Of a DNA stretch of 64,000 bases, positions 1-12,253 are shown in pieces. The first letter of the stretch is position 1. Each line of letters starts with the position of its first letter. Position numbers and translations under genes: made by a program. The DNA comes from Pempheris klunzingeri. Taxonomy: Eukaryota > Chordata > Actinopteri > Acropomatiformes > Pempheridae. The DNA is taken from NCBI RefSeq assembly GCF_042242105.1, contig NC_092035.1, positions 1,492,083-1,556,082 of the forward strand. Reading direction: 5' to 3'. Under the pieces are notes generated by a model. The model was given only the letters and a program-made list of their open reading frames with translations. It was not told the origin of the DNA and did no database searches.

Positions 1-480
1 TTCACCGTCAGGGGCAAACAAGCAGCGAGAGGCCCCAGTGTGAGGCTGTCAGACTGGGTCTGCCTCAGCCGAACCTCCTTAATGAAAGAAATTAATGGCT
101 GGAGAGGAAGCATGATGGGATTTTAGGACACACTGTGCTTATGAGCAACATGCTATGTCTGCTGAGTTTCTCTTTGTCACACAGTCTTCAGATGCATGTC
201 AGGGAGCCGTGGCTTTGACCTCTGACCTCTTAATCCGAAACCTCAATATGTTTTTGGCCCTGGTGGAAATGTGTCTTTAGCCTGAAGGTCTGCATCAAAT
301 GTCTCAGAGCTACAATCTTGTTCATCTACTTGTTTTTTTTGATCAGGTACTTCCTGATTTAAATGATAAATGTGGTCATTTTCTGTGCGTCAGGCAACAT
401 TTAACACTTTCTACATGGGAAGAAAGAAAGAAAAGTGTTTTATTTTGATTTAAAAATCAGAATATCTGCTGCTACGGTAC

Positions 481-1990
481 CTCCGGACCACCAGGGTCAA
501 GGTCTTATGGGAGCTCTTCACCAGACAGATGGCCTCCTGGCGGGAGCCGCTGAGGGGAACGGCGTTCACGCTCACCATTTCATCACCGGCCTGGAGACGG
601 ACTGCCGCCGCCACGCTGCCCTCCTCCACCTGAACACACACACAGACACACATAGACATCACAATGCTGACAGCAAAGCACAATAAAACTACTGATGTTC
701 ATAAAGAAACAGGGAAATGATAAACACACGCTCCTCTCCTGTGTCCCTGTGTTCAAAACACAACCTTCAAAACACAACACATCCCCCTTATGAAGCCATA
801 AAGAGACTCAAACCTAACCGTGGCGTTTTCACACACAGAAAAAGAGGTTGAAGGTCTCTAGACACACCAGGGACGTGGATTTATGTTGAAAAGACATTTA
901 AAAAGTACAGTTTTGCACAATATGGGACCTTTAACATCTTATCTCCAAAGTAGCAGCACCATTACATATAGAGTCGATGCAAAGACGGGTCTCAGACGTC
1001 CTAAAATCATCACCCATCTTATGTTCTCTTTAGCCAGTAATGGTCAGAGATGCACTTTGTTGCGCTGAAATTAAAAACCAGCAAGTGACGACAGCTCCTG
1101 CGTCTGTTCTCGGCCATCTATTAAAGGTGGATGTTGCAGGTGGGACGCTGTCGCCGGCAACCTGAGCGCTCCGATTAAAAATTAAAACCCGCTCCGGCTG
1201 TAACCCGAGCACGCCGGTGGTGCACTGCTCCACGTCAAAAGCCTCCTGAATTTAAATGCTCTTTCAGATTCCATCATTTTTAATTTGAACGTACGTGCTG
1301 CCGCTCCAGTGGACCGACGTGACTGGAGGCTATAATAAGAGCTCAAAATGTGGCTCCTCAGTGTAACATCTCACACGTGGACGGTGTTTGAAGGGAGACG
1401 GCGCAGTTTGGCTTTCCGGTGATGCAGTTGATGGTCAATATTTCAGACACAGATGAAAGGCTGTGAATTCTGCACCACAAGTCTAATTGATAGGAAACTC
1501 ACAGCTGAATATTACTGCAGGTTTGATGAAGTATCTCATATTTCGGGCCTGGCCAATCAGTAGAGTTAAACTATTATTAATCAGCAATGATTTTTGGACA
1601 CTAATGCCTGATATTCTCTGGTTTTATCTGCACAGGGTTTGATGATTTGATGTTAGTACAACAAAACTACACTACAGTACAACAGGGCTCACTATCATCT
1701 GACATTTCTACATATTTGTGCTGAAACAACACCTGAGTTTTGGCACCAAAACAGGCCGATGTTGTTACCTTAGTGATGACCAGAGGCTCTCGGTGCTCGC
1801 TGCCTCCCCTCAGGGTGAAGCCCCAGGGCGCTTTGCCCCGGAGGAGTACCTCCACCAGCTCTTCATCCTTCTCGTCGTCCTCCTCCTCGTTCCTCGGCTG
1901 CACCGTGCCCCTCCACGTGTCCACCTCCCTCCACCACTTCATCATTCCCGCCGAAGCTCTCAGGTCGTCTCTGTAGTCCACGGCGTCCAT
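481..1990 (-). CDS. shroom: Shroom-family actin-binding protein, first two coding exons (PDZ domain), partial
   Basis: Shroom proteins bind F-actin and recruit Rho kinase at apical junctions. Two exons are seen: 1990-1769 (74 codons, starting ATG GAC GCC) and 629-481 (phase 2 end, AG|GTACCG). Joining them in phase 0 gives one continuous PDZ domain. The N-terminal stretch is acidic (residues 34-44). LVEVLLRG begins near residue 45, the carboxylate-binding loop PWGFTLRGG is at 55-63, and LVITK|VEEGS crosses the intron. [17 protein letters not shown] follows, the Shroom signature at the end of the PDZ. An in-frame TGA lies just upstream of the ATG, so this start is sound. The remaining exons lie beyond the left edge; bases 1-480 are intron. 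Known families: Shroom2 shares the ICLVK-SHKTL stretch and Shroom4 shares GSRQEA, so I do not assign the paralogue, though Shroom2 seems closest. Confidence 0.85.
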
Positions 1991-2711
1991 GATGTCTCCG
2001 GCTCATTGGGCTCCATCAACATCAGTTCACCCTTAAAAAATGAGCCAATAATCAAATTACAGTTTATTCCAGATACTTTACTGATATACACAGAGACATT
2101 AGACGCTTTTACAGATTCATATACATAACTGGGTTCTGTTTTTGTGCTATATATTTATTATATAACATTATTCTTTCTGTAGCCTGCATCATTTTTAATA
2201 AAGACAAATAAACTTACACCTTAAACATCTTTTTAAAAAGGTCTTCAGGAAGTTTTGTGCAGGTTAAGCTGAGCACATAATATCACATCTGAATGCATCA
2301 GTGATAATAATCCTATAACATAGAAGAAGATCAATAAAGGAAAACATACTTTGAGTGCAAACTGCTGATCATATTTCTGTACTTATGCAGAGTTTAATAA
2401 GTATAATATTCTGTTTAATTGCACATGAACAGTTGTATGTATTTACATTCTGCCTAGTTACTGTAATTAACCTGCTTATTAATTAATTCACCAAACATAC
2501 AAATAACATGACAGAAACTCCATGTAGCTACTGCAGATCAATATGTTAAAACAGATAGACAATCAGTACCAAAAACACAACTCCCTGCAGAAAATTAAAT
2601 TATTTTCAGGACCTTTAACTTACTTGAAAATGCTCTTCTGTGCACAAAAGCTCTCAGACTCCCTGTAAGACTGAATAGTTCCGCTTGAACTGATCAATAA
2701 ATCGATTTTAC

Positions 2712-2850
2712 CTGATGGATGAGCTCCGTCCCGTCCTGAGCAGCACTGCGCACAAGTCTGACCCTCTCCAGCCCTTTGAGGGCCTCCTGCTGCCCGACTT
2801 CTCCACCTGTCCTCCACCTTTCCGCGTCCCTGATGATGTCATCACGCCCC
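2712..2850 (-). other. shroom: Candidate 5' non-coding exon and promoter area of the shroom gene
   Basis: On the minus strand a good donor (CATCAG|GTAAAAT, exon end at 2712) closes a GC-rich stretch that reads back to a CpG-containing patch near 2840-2880. Splicing to either plausible acceptor just above the shroom ATG meets an in-frame stop. The exon would therefore be untranslated, with a short upstream ORF. The 5' limit is not visible. Bases 2040-2700 would then be intron 1: A/T-rich, with no gene seen. Confidence 0.35.
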
Positions 2851-3044
2851 CTAGTGGCGACGTGCTGCGTCATCGGGCCGCATGTTGCCCTCAGGTTATT
2901 TTCATCATCGATTTGTCTGTTTTCTCAGTTAATGGATTGATTGTTGACCATTATTGATACTTTGCATCAATCAATCAACACCTTTCAAACACAGAATCTA
3001 AAATTAAACATCTTCACAAAGAGGCAGATTCATCTCAGTGTTGT

Positions 3045-3050
3045 TTTATT
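3045..3050 (-). terminator. Candidate polyadenylation signal of the NLR gene
   Basis: AATAAA on the minus strand, about 330 bases past the NLR stop codon. It lies only about 200 bases upstream of the candidate shroom 5' exon, so the two genes would be tandem and very close. Only the hexamer supports it. Confidence 0.3.
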
Positions 3051-3376
3051 GGATTTTGCATTAGACTGTTACATAGTTTATGATGTTTCATCTGCATTTG
3101 TGGGTCTTACAACAATAATGATAATAACACTACACTTAATTTGCAAAGTAATCTCACAATAAATTCAGTCAAAACATACACACAACACAAAATAAAATAC
3201 AAAACAATAAAGATAAGAACAACAACAATGATAATCTGGTCTGTTTGCCTCGTTCTCCTCAGCTCCACGTATGACAATCAGTCAATTTCCATATCAGCCC
3301 TCCACATGGGTATCAATAGCAAACATCACAGTCTGATACAACAGCCTCTGGCTCCCCTGTAGTTTGCACCCTGCAC

Positions 3377-6300
3377 CTACAGCTGACAAAGAGACACTGA
3401 GGTGCCAAAACAGCCAGACTTTAACTCCGACCTGAACCCAAAAGCAGGGTAGAGGGGTTCAGTGAATGTGCAGTGGAAGGTGTGGAGGTGGATCAGTGTG
3501 TCACAGGAGACTTTGTAGAAGGACAGAGTGCCAGCGGACCAGTCCAGGTACACTCCTACTGTGTCAGAGCCGGAGTGATGGTGTACTGCTGCTCGTTTGT
3601 TGTTGTGAAAGACAGAGTGGCCATAATCTGAGCATTTTAGACTCCAGGACTGATCACTGCTTCCAAGCAGGCAGTGATCACTGTCTCCTTTCCGTCTGAT
3701 CCCTTTGTAAGCCACTGCTATATGAACTTCTCCTTTCCTCTCAACCTCCCAGTAGCAACGACAAGTCAGACCAGTTTCACACAGGAGCTGTCTCCAGTGG
3801 CTGAATCTCTCTGGGTTATCAGGGTACGGCTGCTCCTCTCTCACTGATATCACCTTTCTGTTGTTGTCAGACAGTAAGAGGTTCCTGTGTGCTGTGTTTG
3901 GGTCCACTGCTAGTTCACAGGCATCTGAAACCATGAAAACACAGTTTTAATCCAACAGAACTAGAAGAAAGGCTAAACTAAGAGCTAAAAAAAGCCACAA
4001 CACTGAATTATTTCTGCAAGTATTGGCTTGTACTGTACATTTATTTATTGGTATAACTACCCATTTCATAACTGATTATTCACTTACACTTCCTGAGACC
4101 TGGTTTCAGCATGGAGACTCCACCGTGGTCCACTCTGGAGGAGGACATAGATAATAGATTTACTGCTTGGACAGTTTTTTTAAAATGTCACAATCATGTG
4201 ATGCATCTCGTCGTGTCTGTTAAGTTGTCTCGTCTGTCACTTCCTGTTTTATTTTGAAAATTAACTTCCCTCTTGTTTCAGGCTATTTACTTCCTGCCCT
4301 GTGTTTTCCCGCCTTTGTGATCGTCTGCCCCGCCCTGATTGTTTCCACCTGTTACCCAGTACCTCATGTATAAATAGTCTGCGTCTGTTGTTTCAAGCAT
4401 TATAGGATTTTTCTCTGCTTGACCGAGAGCCCCTCCATACCTGAGCGTGTCCAGTCTCCAGTTTGGATCCTCCCGTGCAGCAGTCAGCTGCCTCTCTCTG
4501 GACTCTCCTGGATGGTTGTAGCTCAGGTCCAGCTCGCTCAGATGGGAGGGGTTGGAGCTCAGAGCTGAGACCAGAGAAGCACAGCCTTCCTCTGAGATCA
4601 GACACCCTGACAGCCTACAAAAACAGCATCATCATCAACGCGCTAAAAGAGAAATAGATAAAGTATCTTGCTGGAAGCTAAATGTGAGGTCTGGAGGCTG
4701 GTACAAAAGAGAATAACTGGTCCAAGCCTTACCTGAGAGCCTCCAGTTTACAGTGTGGACTCTCCAGTCCGGGCGACAGCAGCTCCACTCCTGAATCCCG
4801 CAGGTCGTTGTTACTCAGGTCCAGTTCTCTCAGACTGCAGGACTGGGAGCTGAGAACTGAGGCCAGAGCTGCACAGCTTCTCTCTGAGAGGTTACAGCCA
4901 CTCAGTCTGGAGAAGCAACAAGAAAAGAACAGCTCGTATATTTAAGGAAAATCACAGTTTTATGAATGTATATTGACTGATTTCAGCTCTCTGGGTACCT
5001 ACAGAGCTTTGTTTGAGGCTTTGACCACTGGCAGCATCTTCAGAAGAGCCTCCTCTGAAGCAGAGTATTTCTTCAGGTCAAACACGTCCAGATCTTCTTC
5101 TGATGACAGTAAGTAGAAGGCCAGAGTTGACCACTCAGCAGGAGACAGTTTGTCTATGACGAGACTTCCTGAGCTCAAATAGTTCTGAATATCCTTCACC
5201 AGAGAATGGTCATCCAGCTCACTCAGACAGTGAAAGAGATTGATGCTTTTCTCCAGGGATGGATTCTTCTCGATCTTCTTCTTTATGTACTGGATGGTCT
5301 CCTGAATTTTCTCTGAAAGATCTCTTGTCTTTGTCCACAGGCCAGAAAGAAGAGTCTGATTGGACTTCAGTGAAAGACCCAGAAGGAAGCGGAGCAACAA
5401 GTCCAGGTGTCCGTTTGGACTCCGTAAGGCCTTGTCCACGGCTATCTGGTAGAACTTTTTTCCGAAATGTAGGTCTCTGAATAAAAAGAATCCAGAGTAG
5501 TCTTCTGGTCCAGCCAGCAGGTTGACACCAGAGTTGATGAAGGCCAGATGGACGTGGAGAGCAGCCAGAAACTCCTGAACGCTCAGATGAACAAAGCAGA
5601 ACACTTTGCTGTCGTACAGTCCGCTCTCCTCTCTAAAGATCTGTGTGAGCACTCCTGAGTGCCATGAGGCTGCTTTGATATCGATGCCACACTCTGTCAG
5701 GTCTGATTCATAGAAAATCAGGTTGCCTTTGTTCAGCTGCTCAAAAGCCAGTTTTCCCAGAGACGCGATCATCCTCCCGCTCTCTGGACTCCAGTGTGGA
5801 TCTGTCTCAGCTCCTCCTTCATACTTTAGATTCTTCTGTTTGGTCTGAACCAACAGGAAGTGGATGTACATCTTCGTCAGGGTCTTGGGCAGCTCTCCTC
5901 CCTCTCTGTTCTTCAACATGTCCTCCAGAACCGTAGCGGTGATCCAGCAGAAGACCGGGATGTGGCACATGATGTGGAGGGTTTTTGATGTCTTGATGTG
6001 GGAGATGATCCTGTTGGCCTGCTCCTCACCTGTGAACCTCTTCTTGAAGTACTCCTCCTTCTGAGGGTCAGTGAACCCTCTGACCTCTGTCACCATGCCA
6101 ACACACTCAACAGGGATCTGATTGGCTGCTGCAGGTCGTGTGGTTATCCAGATGCGAGCAGAGGGAAGCAGTTTCCCTCTGATGAGGTTTGTCAGCAGCA
6201 CATCCACTGAGGTGGACTCCGTCACATCAGTCAGGGTCTCATTGTTGTGGAAGTCCAGAGGAAGTCGACACTCGTCCAGACCGTCGAAGATGAAGACGAC

Positions 6301-8664
6301 CTGAAACTCTTCAAAGCTGCAGATTCCTGCGTCTTTGGTTTGAGGAAAGAATCGATGAACAAGTTCCACCAAGCTGCACCTTTTCTCTCTCAGCAGATTC
6401 AGCTCTCTGAAGGTGAAAGGAAACATGAACTGTATGTCCTGGTTGGTTTTGTCTTCAGCCCAGTCCAGAGTGAACTTCTGCGTTAAGACTGTTTTCCCGA
6501 TGCCGGCCACTCCCTTCGTCATCACTGCTCTGCTTGGTCTATCTCTATCAGGTGAGGCTTTAAAGATGTCTTCACATCTGATTGCTGTTTCTGGTCTGTA
6601 TCGTTGCCAGTCTGCTGTTTCAATCTGCATGACCTCGTGTTCCTCGTTGACTTCTGCACTCCCTCCCTGTGTGATGAGGAGCTCTGTGTAGATCTCATTC
6701 AGTAGGTTTTTGTTTGCTTGTTTGGCGATCCCCTCAAACAAACACTGGAACTTCTGCTTCAGAGTAGATTTGAGTTTATGTTGACACGTGGCAGCTCGGG
6801 TTTCTGAACAAAGAGCCAAATAACAAGATCACTGAGGGGATGCTACATGTTTTCATTTGTCTCATTGAATTAATATTTATGTTTAGCTATCACAATCAAT
6901 TAAATAAGTTTCTAATAAACTCTAATTAAGCGCAAGGGTTTTCCCTTTTCATCATTTCAAATATATGAGCACCGTCTTACTACTCTGCAGAGAGTCAGCC
7001 AGCTCTTCCTGTTGAAATCTTCTCAGGAAGTTCATTGTTATCTTCAGAAATGCCTCTCTGCTGCTCCTCGTCTGCTCTTCATCCTCATCATCCCCCTGCC
7101 CCTCTAAGCATTCGTTGAGATTCAGAGCCCTCAGAAACCTTTTCATCTCATTCTTCACAAACGTGATGATGTTTTCCTCAATCATCTGGAATATAATAAA
7201 CAGGGATTAAACTGTAATACTAAAACGTAGTCCAATGTGCACGCATGCAACCTTTTGGTCTGCAGAAGTATAATCTTCTCAGGTACAGACCGCAAATATG
7301 GATTCCAGGTCTGTTTGATGTTTGATGCCAGACAGACTGCTTGGAACTTCCGTTCTTTCTTCATCGACTCTGTGAAGTTAAGATGGAATAACACATGTTT
7401 CTATGGTCTTCTTCACATTGAACAGAAAGGACCTGTTATACTGATTTCTAAAAAAATAAGAGTCCAAAAATGTGAAATGAGATTCCTCCTCTTGTGAGAG
7501 TTTCCCTCAACTCTCAGGTTCTTCCTCCCATCTCACATTAAGGAGCTTGTTGCTGCCTGCCCCATGTGTGCCCTACAAAAGGTCCCTCTTGGCTGTGAGG
7601 TCCCTTTTGTGTAGCTCCAGTACCGAGAAGAATGCTACTGAGAGTCAACATGCATGCTCATCATACTACCTTTGATAGTTAGCACATGAATGGAATTGCA
7701 TATTAATGTAAACTACAGCTTACATCTGTCGATCTTCTTTAAAATCAATGAAGCCTTGCATTGAATGGCTGAGTTCAGGGTCGTCAGGTCTCTCCTGATG
7801 GCCACTGGTAGACAGAAAATTACACACACACATACACAATGTGAAATGTTACGACAAAAGATTTTGAAAAGATAGACAAGTTTTTAGCCCCCAACATTTA
7901 CTTTGTAGACTGCATACGACAAAATTAAAAGAGACAGCACAAGCGATTAGAATGACCAATAACTTTCTTAACATACATTTGGCAGGTGAGTATCACAAAA
8001 AGCACTTTGTGGACTTTTAGTTAAATGGAAAAACTAGGGATTTGCAAACTAAACAGAGAGAAACCACGAGCAGTTCTTACCGCTGGTCAGATGGGAGGTG
8101 TTCTTTTTTAAAATCTATATAGCCTTGTATTGATTCGTTGCTCTTCATGGACACATGGTTGGTTTCAGGCTCAGAGGAGTCTGGGCTCTCCTGCTGGGTT
8201 TGGCTGGACAGAGACATTTACATGCAAATCAAAGACGTTTTAACGTACAAACAATTGTGTTTGCATATAAACCGATATTTTCTCCACGTGTAAGTTGTGA
8301 TGGACAAACACTACATTGCACAACTGGCGCTGGTATTTCAGTGAATAAAGATCAATCACGTGATTTTATTGAAACATGAAATGTTTATAATTATAAAACC
8401 TTTATCTGTCCGATCTAGTTGTAAGCCCATATAATAATAATTTTAGTATCAAAGTACAAACTGAAGTGCTGTATTAAATTATTCCTGGGTCCGTGCCAGA
8501 GGGATATCTGTACAAAGGCTGTGTCTGATATTATAAAATAATAAAAAGAGTCTCCTACACACAGAAAAACAGTGAGTCTTATGAATCACTTCATACCAAC
8601 AACTGTGGTATTTCTGACAAGAAACCATTTATTGAAATACGAAGTGATGACCGTACCTTTCCAT
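3377..8664 (-). CDS. NLR of the fish NLRC3/NLRP12-like class: FISNA-NACHT-LRR-B30.2
   Basis: Predicted cytosolic innate-immune sensor. Coding exons (minus strand): 8664-8657, 8203-8081, 7804-7724, 7369-7291, 7185-6981, 6803-5003, 4906-4733, 4614-4441, 4134-4088, 3924-3377. They sum to 3,240 bases, 1,079 residues, with every junction in phase. The N-terminus has two related acidic repeats ([18 protein letters not shown] and [12 protein letters not shown]), as in other fish NLRs, and no PYD or CARD that I can see. The 1.8-kb exon carries FISNA, then NACHT with Walker A GVAGIGKT near residue 263 and Walker [11 protein letters not shown]. The two LRR exons are both exactly 174 bases. A 47-base linker exon ([15 protein letters not shown]) leads to a PRY-SPRY domain, about 180 residues, starting [14 protein letters not shown]. 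The gene looks intact. The donor at 7291/7290 (GCG|GTCTGT) is weak, though it joins I-F-A to M-I-E-E-N in phase. The function is inferred from the family; the ligand is unknown. Confidence 0.92.
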
Positions 8665-8708
8665 GTTGGAAATAACCTGCAGTCACACTGATGACAAACA
8701 ATAATAGA
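8657..8708 (-). other. NLR exon carrying the start codon
   Basis: A strong acceptor (CTCTCTCTCTCCTTACAG, ending at 8709) and donor (GGAAAG|GTACGG) bound this 52-base exon. Its only ATG is at 8664-8662, giving Met-Glu-Ser after splicing to 8203. It was chosen because it alone gives an open frame into the first N-terminal repeat. The ATG at 7185 is internal under this model, because exons upstream of it are open and in phase. Confidence 0.7.
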
Positions 8709-8845
8709 CTGTAAGGAGAGAGAGAGCAGAATAAGTTTACTTTAAATCAATCTTAAATGTTCTGTTTTTAATATGTCTTTGTTGATGATTGTTGTTGGTT
8801 GTGTGCCGTTACTCTTTTAGCCAAAATGATGAATAGATATTTTAA

Positions 8846-9130
8846 TCAGAATCAGCTTTATCCACCAAGTGGGTGTATACATACATGGAATTTGGCTTTT
8901 CTTGCTCTCAGTGCTTTTTGCACGTAAATAGACACACAACTAAAAACAAGGAAAACAAATCGGAACAGAGACAAACATAACATGTCTACATATATATGTA
9001 TAGAAAAGAACAAATATGTGGAAAATAATGAAATTTGTAGACGAAGAGACGACAGAGCAATGGTGCAGGGAGCAACGGAGCTGGAATAATGTGAAATTAT
9101 TGATTTATACACATGAGGTATCACTGATAT
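8846..9130. repeat. Retroelement tail of the teleost AATCAGCTTTATTGGCCAAG type
   Basis: It begins AATCAGAATCAGCTTTATCC followed by CACCAAGTGGGTG and an ACATACATGGAATTTG stretch. This is a very common teleost dispersed 3' tail, of LINE-like origin as far as I know. The copy lies in the NLR 5' intron. The 106-codon open frame on its minus strand is repeat-derived and not a gene. Confidence 0.6.
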
Positions 9131-9367
9131 TGGCATATTTACATGCATAAATCTAAAAAGTAAAGTTAATAAATCCAAAATTCAATAAAAGATTAAATCT
9201 CAGTCAATCTGTTTCTGTTCTGAGACTGTAAAGTCATACAGCTCATGTATTATCTGGCTGTGCATTATGATTAACTCTAGAAGAACAATAAAACCTGCTG
9301 AATAAAACTTTAGTTTAGAGAAATCTGAGATGAACTGATGAGGCTTTATGTGTGTTAATACTTACTT

Positions 9368-9474
9368 AAGGAGTTTGTCCTTCCGTCCAGCAGCTCTGGT
9401 CTTTTCAGGAACGTCGTCCAAAAGAAGAGTTTGTATTTATCTCTGCTCTGAATGTCCCAAGTGGACATCAGCCT
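9368..9474 (-). other. Candidate 5' untranslated exon of the NLR gene
   Basis: On the minus strand, TTTTATAG (an acceptor, or possibly a TATA-like element) precedes about 107 bases ending in an excellent donor (CCTTAA|GTAAGTATT). No coding frame is evident. It lies about 660 bases upstream of the start-codon exon and would suit a non-coding first or second exon. Based on splice signals only. Confidence 0.33.
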
Positions 9475-9479
9475 ATAAA

Positions 9480-12250
9480 AGAAAGTCTGGGATCAAGGGT
9501 CAGGCGGTGTCAGGTTCTTTATGGTTGCTATAAATTTAACCGTCATCCTGCTCCAAAATCTTACAATTATGAAGTTAAACACATTATAGGACTTCACCAT
9601 CTGAGCAGAGGAACTTGAGAACAACAGAAAACAAACATTTTATTTTAAATATCTACATCATATATACAAAGAGTGTAAATGTTTGTGACACTGGTAATAA
9701 TGTTCACCTGTTGTTACTTCATTAGGAAACGGACCAGAAACTTCTGTGTCTTTGCGATAACATTATTGTTTTTGTCAGTTCGCCATCGCAAAGTGCTGTC
9801 AGACGCTTCTCACATGTCCATCACCTTCAAAATCCATCAAGAGGCAATGTTTTAAATTAGTTTTAGAGAAAGCAACAGAGAAAGAGTCGATCACAAATAC
9901 CGGTGGTTTTCTCTCTCTCTCTCTGTCAGACTAGGGTCTTATATGCAAAGCAGAGGGTTGTTTTTAAAACACCTTTTATTATTTGTTATCCTTTTTTAAA
10001 CTACTTTCCATCATTGGCCTACAAATGTACACGCTGTGTGGGTTCTTTGTAGGACGGAGATAAGGTACAACATATGAACAAAGAAGAAACTAATTGCTCA
10101 TTCAAAATGTTAATGTTTCATCAATATCAAGCTGTTTTTATTCTTAATTACATGAACAAGATTCATCCTAATAACAGAATTAACAGAATATCACAGTACA
10201 TTTTTTTAATGGTCATATTCACTTATTTACAAAGTAAAACTAACATAAATGTTAAACATTACATAATACATAGTAGTATATGTTTACACTCTGAATGGTG
10301 TTTATAAGACATGCAGTATGAGCTGAGTCCAGCAGATGGAGATCTGATTCAAAGTCCGATCAAGTTCAAAGTTTCACTCAAATATCAATATTCAATCAAT
10401 ATTCTGTACAATTTTATTTCACATGGTTATTATTAAGGAAGTTGTATGTATTTTATTTGATTTGGGTAGTAAGAGTAGTGAAAATAAGAATCTGTCAAAA
10501 GAAAAAATCTAAAAAACAAACAAAGAACTTCTAAAGTGCTAAATGTTATACTATTTATTGCCTTTCTACTATTTTCTGTTGTATTCTACAGATCCTGTGG
10601 TTTTATGTTATTAGCTGATGATATAATTGTCTCAGGTGTTTGTAATTTGACTCGTTACAGTTGGTGAGATCCTCTGGTTTGGTGGCGTCTAATAATGACT
10701 TCCTGCTTCTCCAACCGTCGTAAGTTAACTGTTATTTGACAGGACAGGAGAATAATCTTTACCGTCATTATACCTGGGTGTAAAGGACATTTTGCATGGT
10801 TTTTCTCTCAAAACAGATGAAACAAATCATCAAATAAGTAAAAGCAGCAGTAATAGCACCATAATGTTTAAGAATAGCTAAATTAATTAAATTAAATATG
10901 CATATTTACACATGTACAGAGGTTAACAGTGATACAGCTCGATAATATTGATCGTGTTGCTTGAAAAACAAGCAAAAAAGCACCTAAAGATGCTTCATTA
11001 GGTGTTTTATTTAGTATTTTCTGTGAGTCTCCAATAAGAATAATGGTGTTTCTCTCTGAGTGGCCAAAGTAAAGTCAGTCTTTTCCTCTTCTGCTGCCAA
11101 AACAGACATAAAAGTCCAGGCAGGGAAACATTGACTTAACCCCGGCCGGCATCAGGTCGTGTTTTCATGTCCACAGAAAGTCTACAACCTGCTCGATAAA
11201 CATGTCGAGTGACGAGGTCGTCCTGCAGAACGGGTGTGTGACACATGTCATTTTCTCACCGACTGTCACACTGCATGCTCCGTCTGTGCTTTAATAACAT
11301 GTTTGTGTTTCTGAAGGAGTTTCAGCAGTTGTTATTAGAGGCTACATATGAGAACAAAAACTGCCCTGAATGCTCTCTGTAAAAAAAAAAGCCCCAAACA
11401 CATATTGTGGCAGAAAAAACACCAAAAATCTGCAATATTCCACTTTGTATGTCCGTTATTCTTCTCTTCATGATAGAAAAACAACAAATCAGTAGCTTTC
11501 AGCTCCTAGATGTCCTGTCTGTAAACTTTTTGGATGATTTGGATGAAAGATTATTGCAGCTTAAGGCTGCTAAAGCTTTAAAAAGCTTTTAAAAAGTCTT
11601 CTTACAGTCAACAAATCCCATGAAAACACCCAAACCAGCAGTGAATTAGTCCCTAACAAGTACTGTGTGTGTATCACAGCCTGATATGTCTTCTTCCTCA
11701 AATGTGGATTAATCCGCTGCAGAAAATAGTCCCCAACAGACGCACTAAAACACATGTTCATGTAGGATGAAGCCCGCTGACTAAAGTTTAAGGGACTTTT
11801 TACCTTTTATCTTTTAACTGTTCAGGTTACATTGAACTGCAACACTGCAGGAAAAAGTTACGCCTACTTGGCCAGAAGTGACTAAACTGCATTTGATGTC
11901 TAAGTTTAAGTATCTTACTGAAGATATTACTGTAAATTACCGACCAAAGAAAAGCTCTGTTGCACTTTGAAGCCACATTTCTTGCTTTTTGATTGAGACA
12001 GTTACAGTTTTATTGCAAAAATACCATATAGAGCAGGTTCAACCATCATAATTCTGCTTTACTCTCCAATCTTGGTTCTCACATGCGCTGCAATGATGTT
12101 AGATAACCACAAACTCCATAAGAATTATCACATTCCTCAAACAGCTGAATGTACAGTTGACATCTTGCTCAGTTTAGCAGCTTTTGGTCCAGTTTTGGTT
12201 CAATTTCAGTCAAAAACTTCCCTCCAAGTAGAAATCTTACCGCTGATTTC
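9480..12250. other. Intergenic, NLR to smAKAP: no gene seen
   Basis: About 2.8 kb of A/T-rich sequence. Short open frames (at most 77 codons, for example 10074-10307) show no family features, no splice support and low-complexity composition. A CpG-bearing patch near 11130-11240 has no clear exon. Confidence 0.6.
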
Positions 12251-12253
12251 CAC

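Noticed and set aside
7182..7394. Met-initiated 70-codon frame in the NLR 5' region
   Set aside because: Wrong frame. The same DNA read as an exon (7369-7291) gives the in-phase NLR peptide [11 protein letters not shown] instead.
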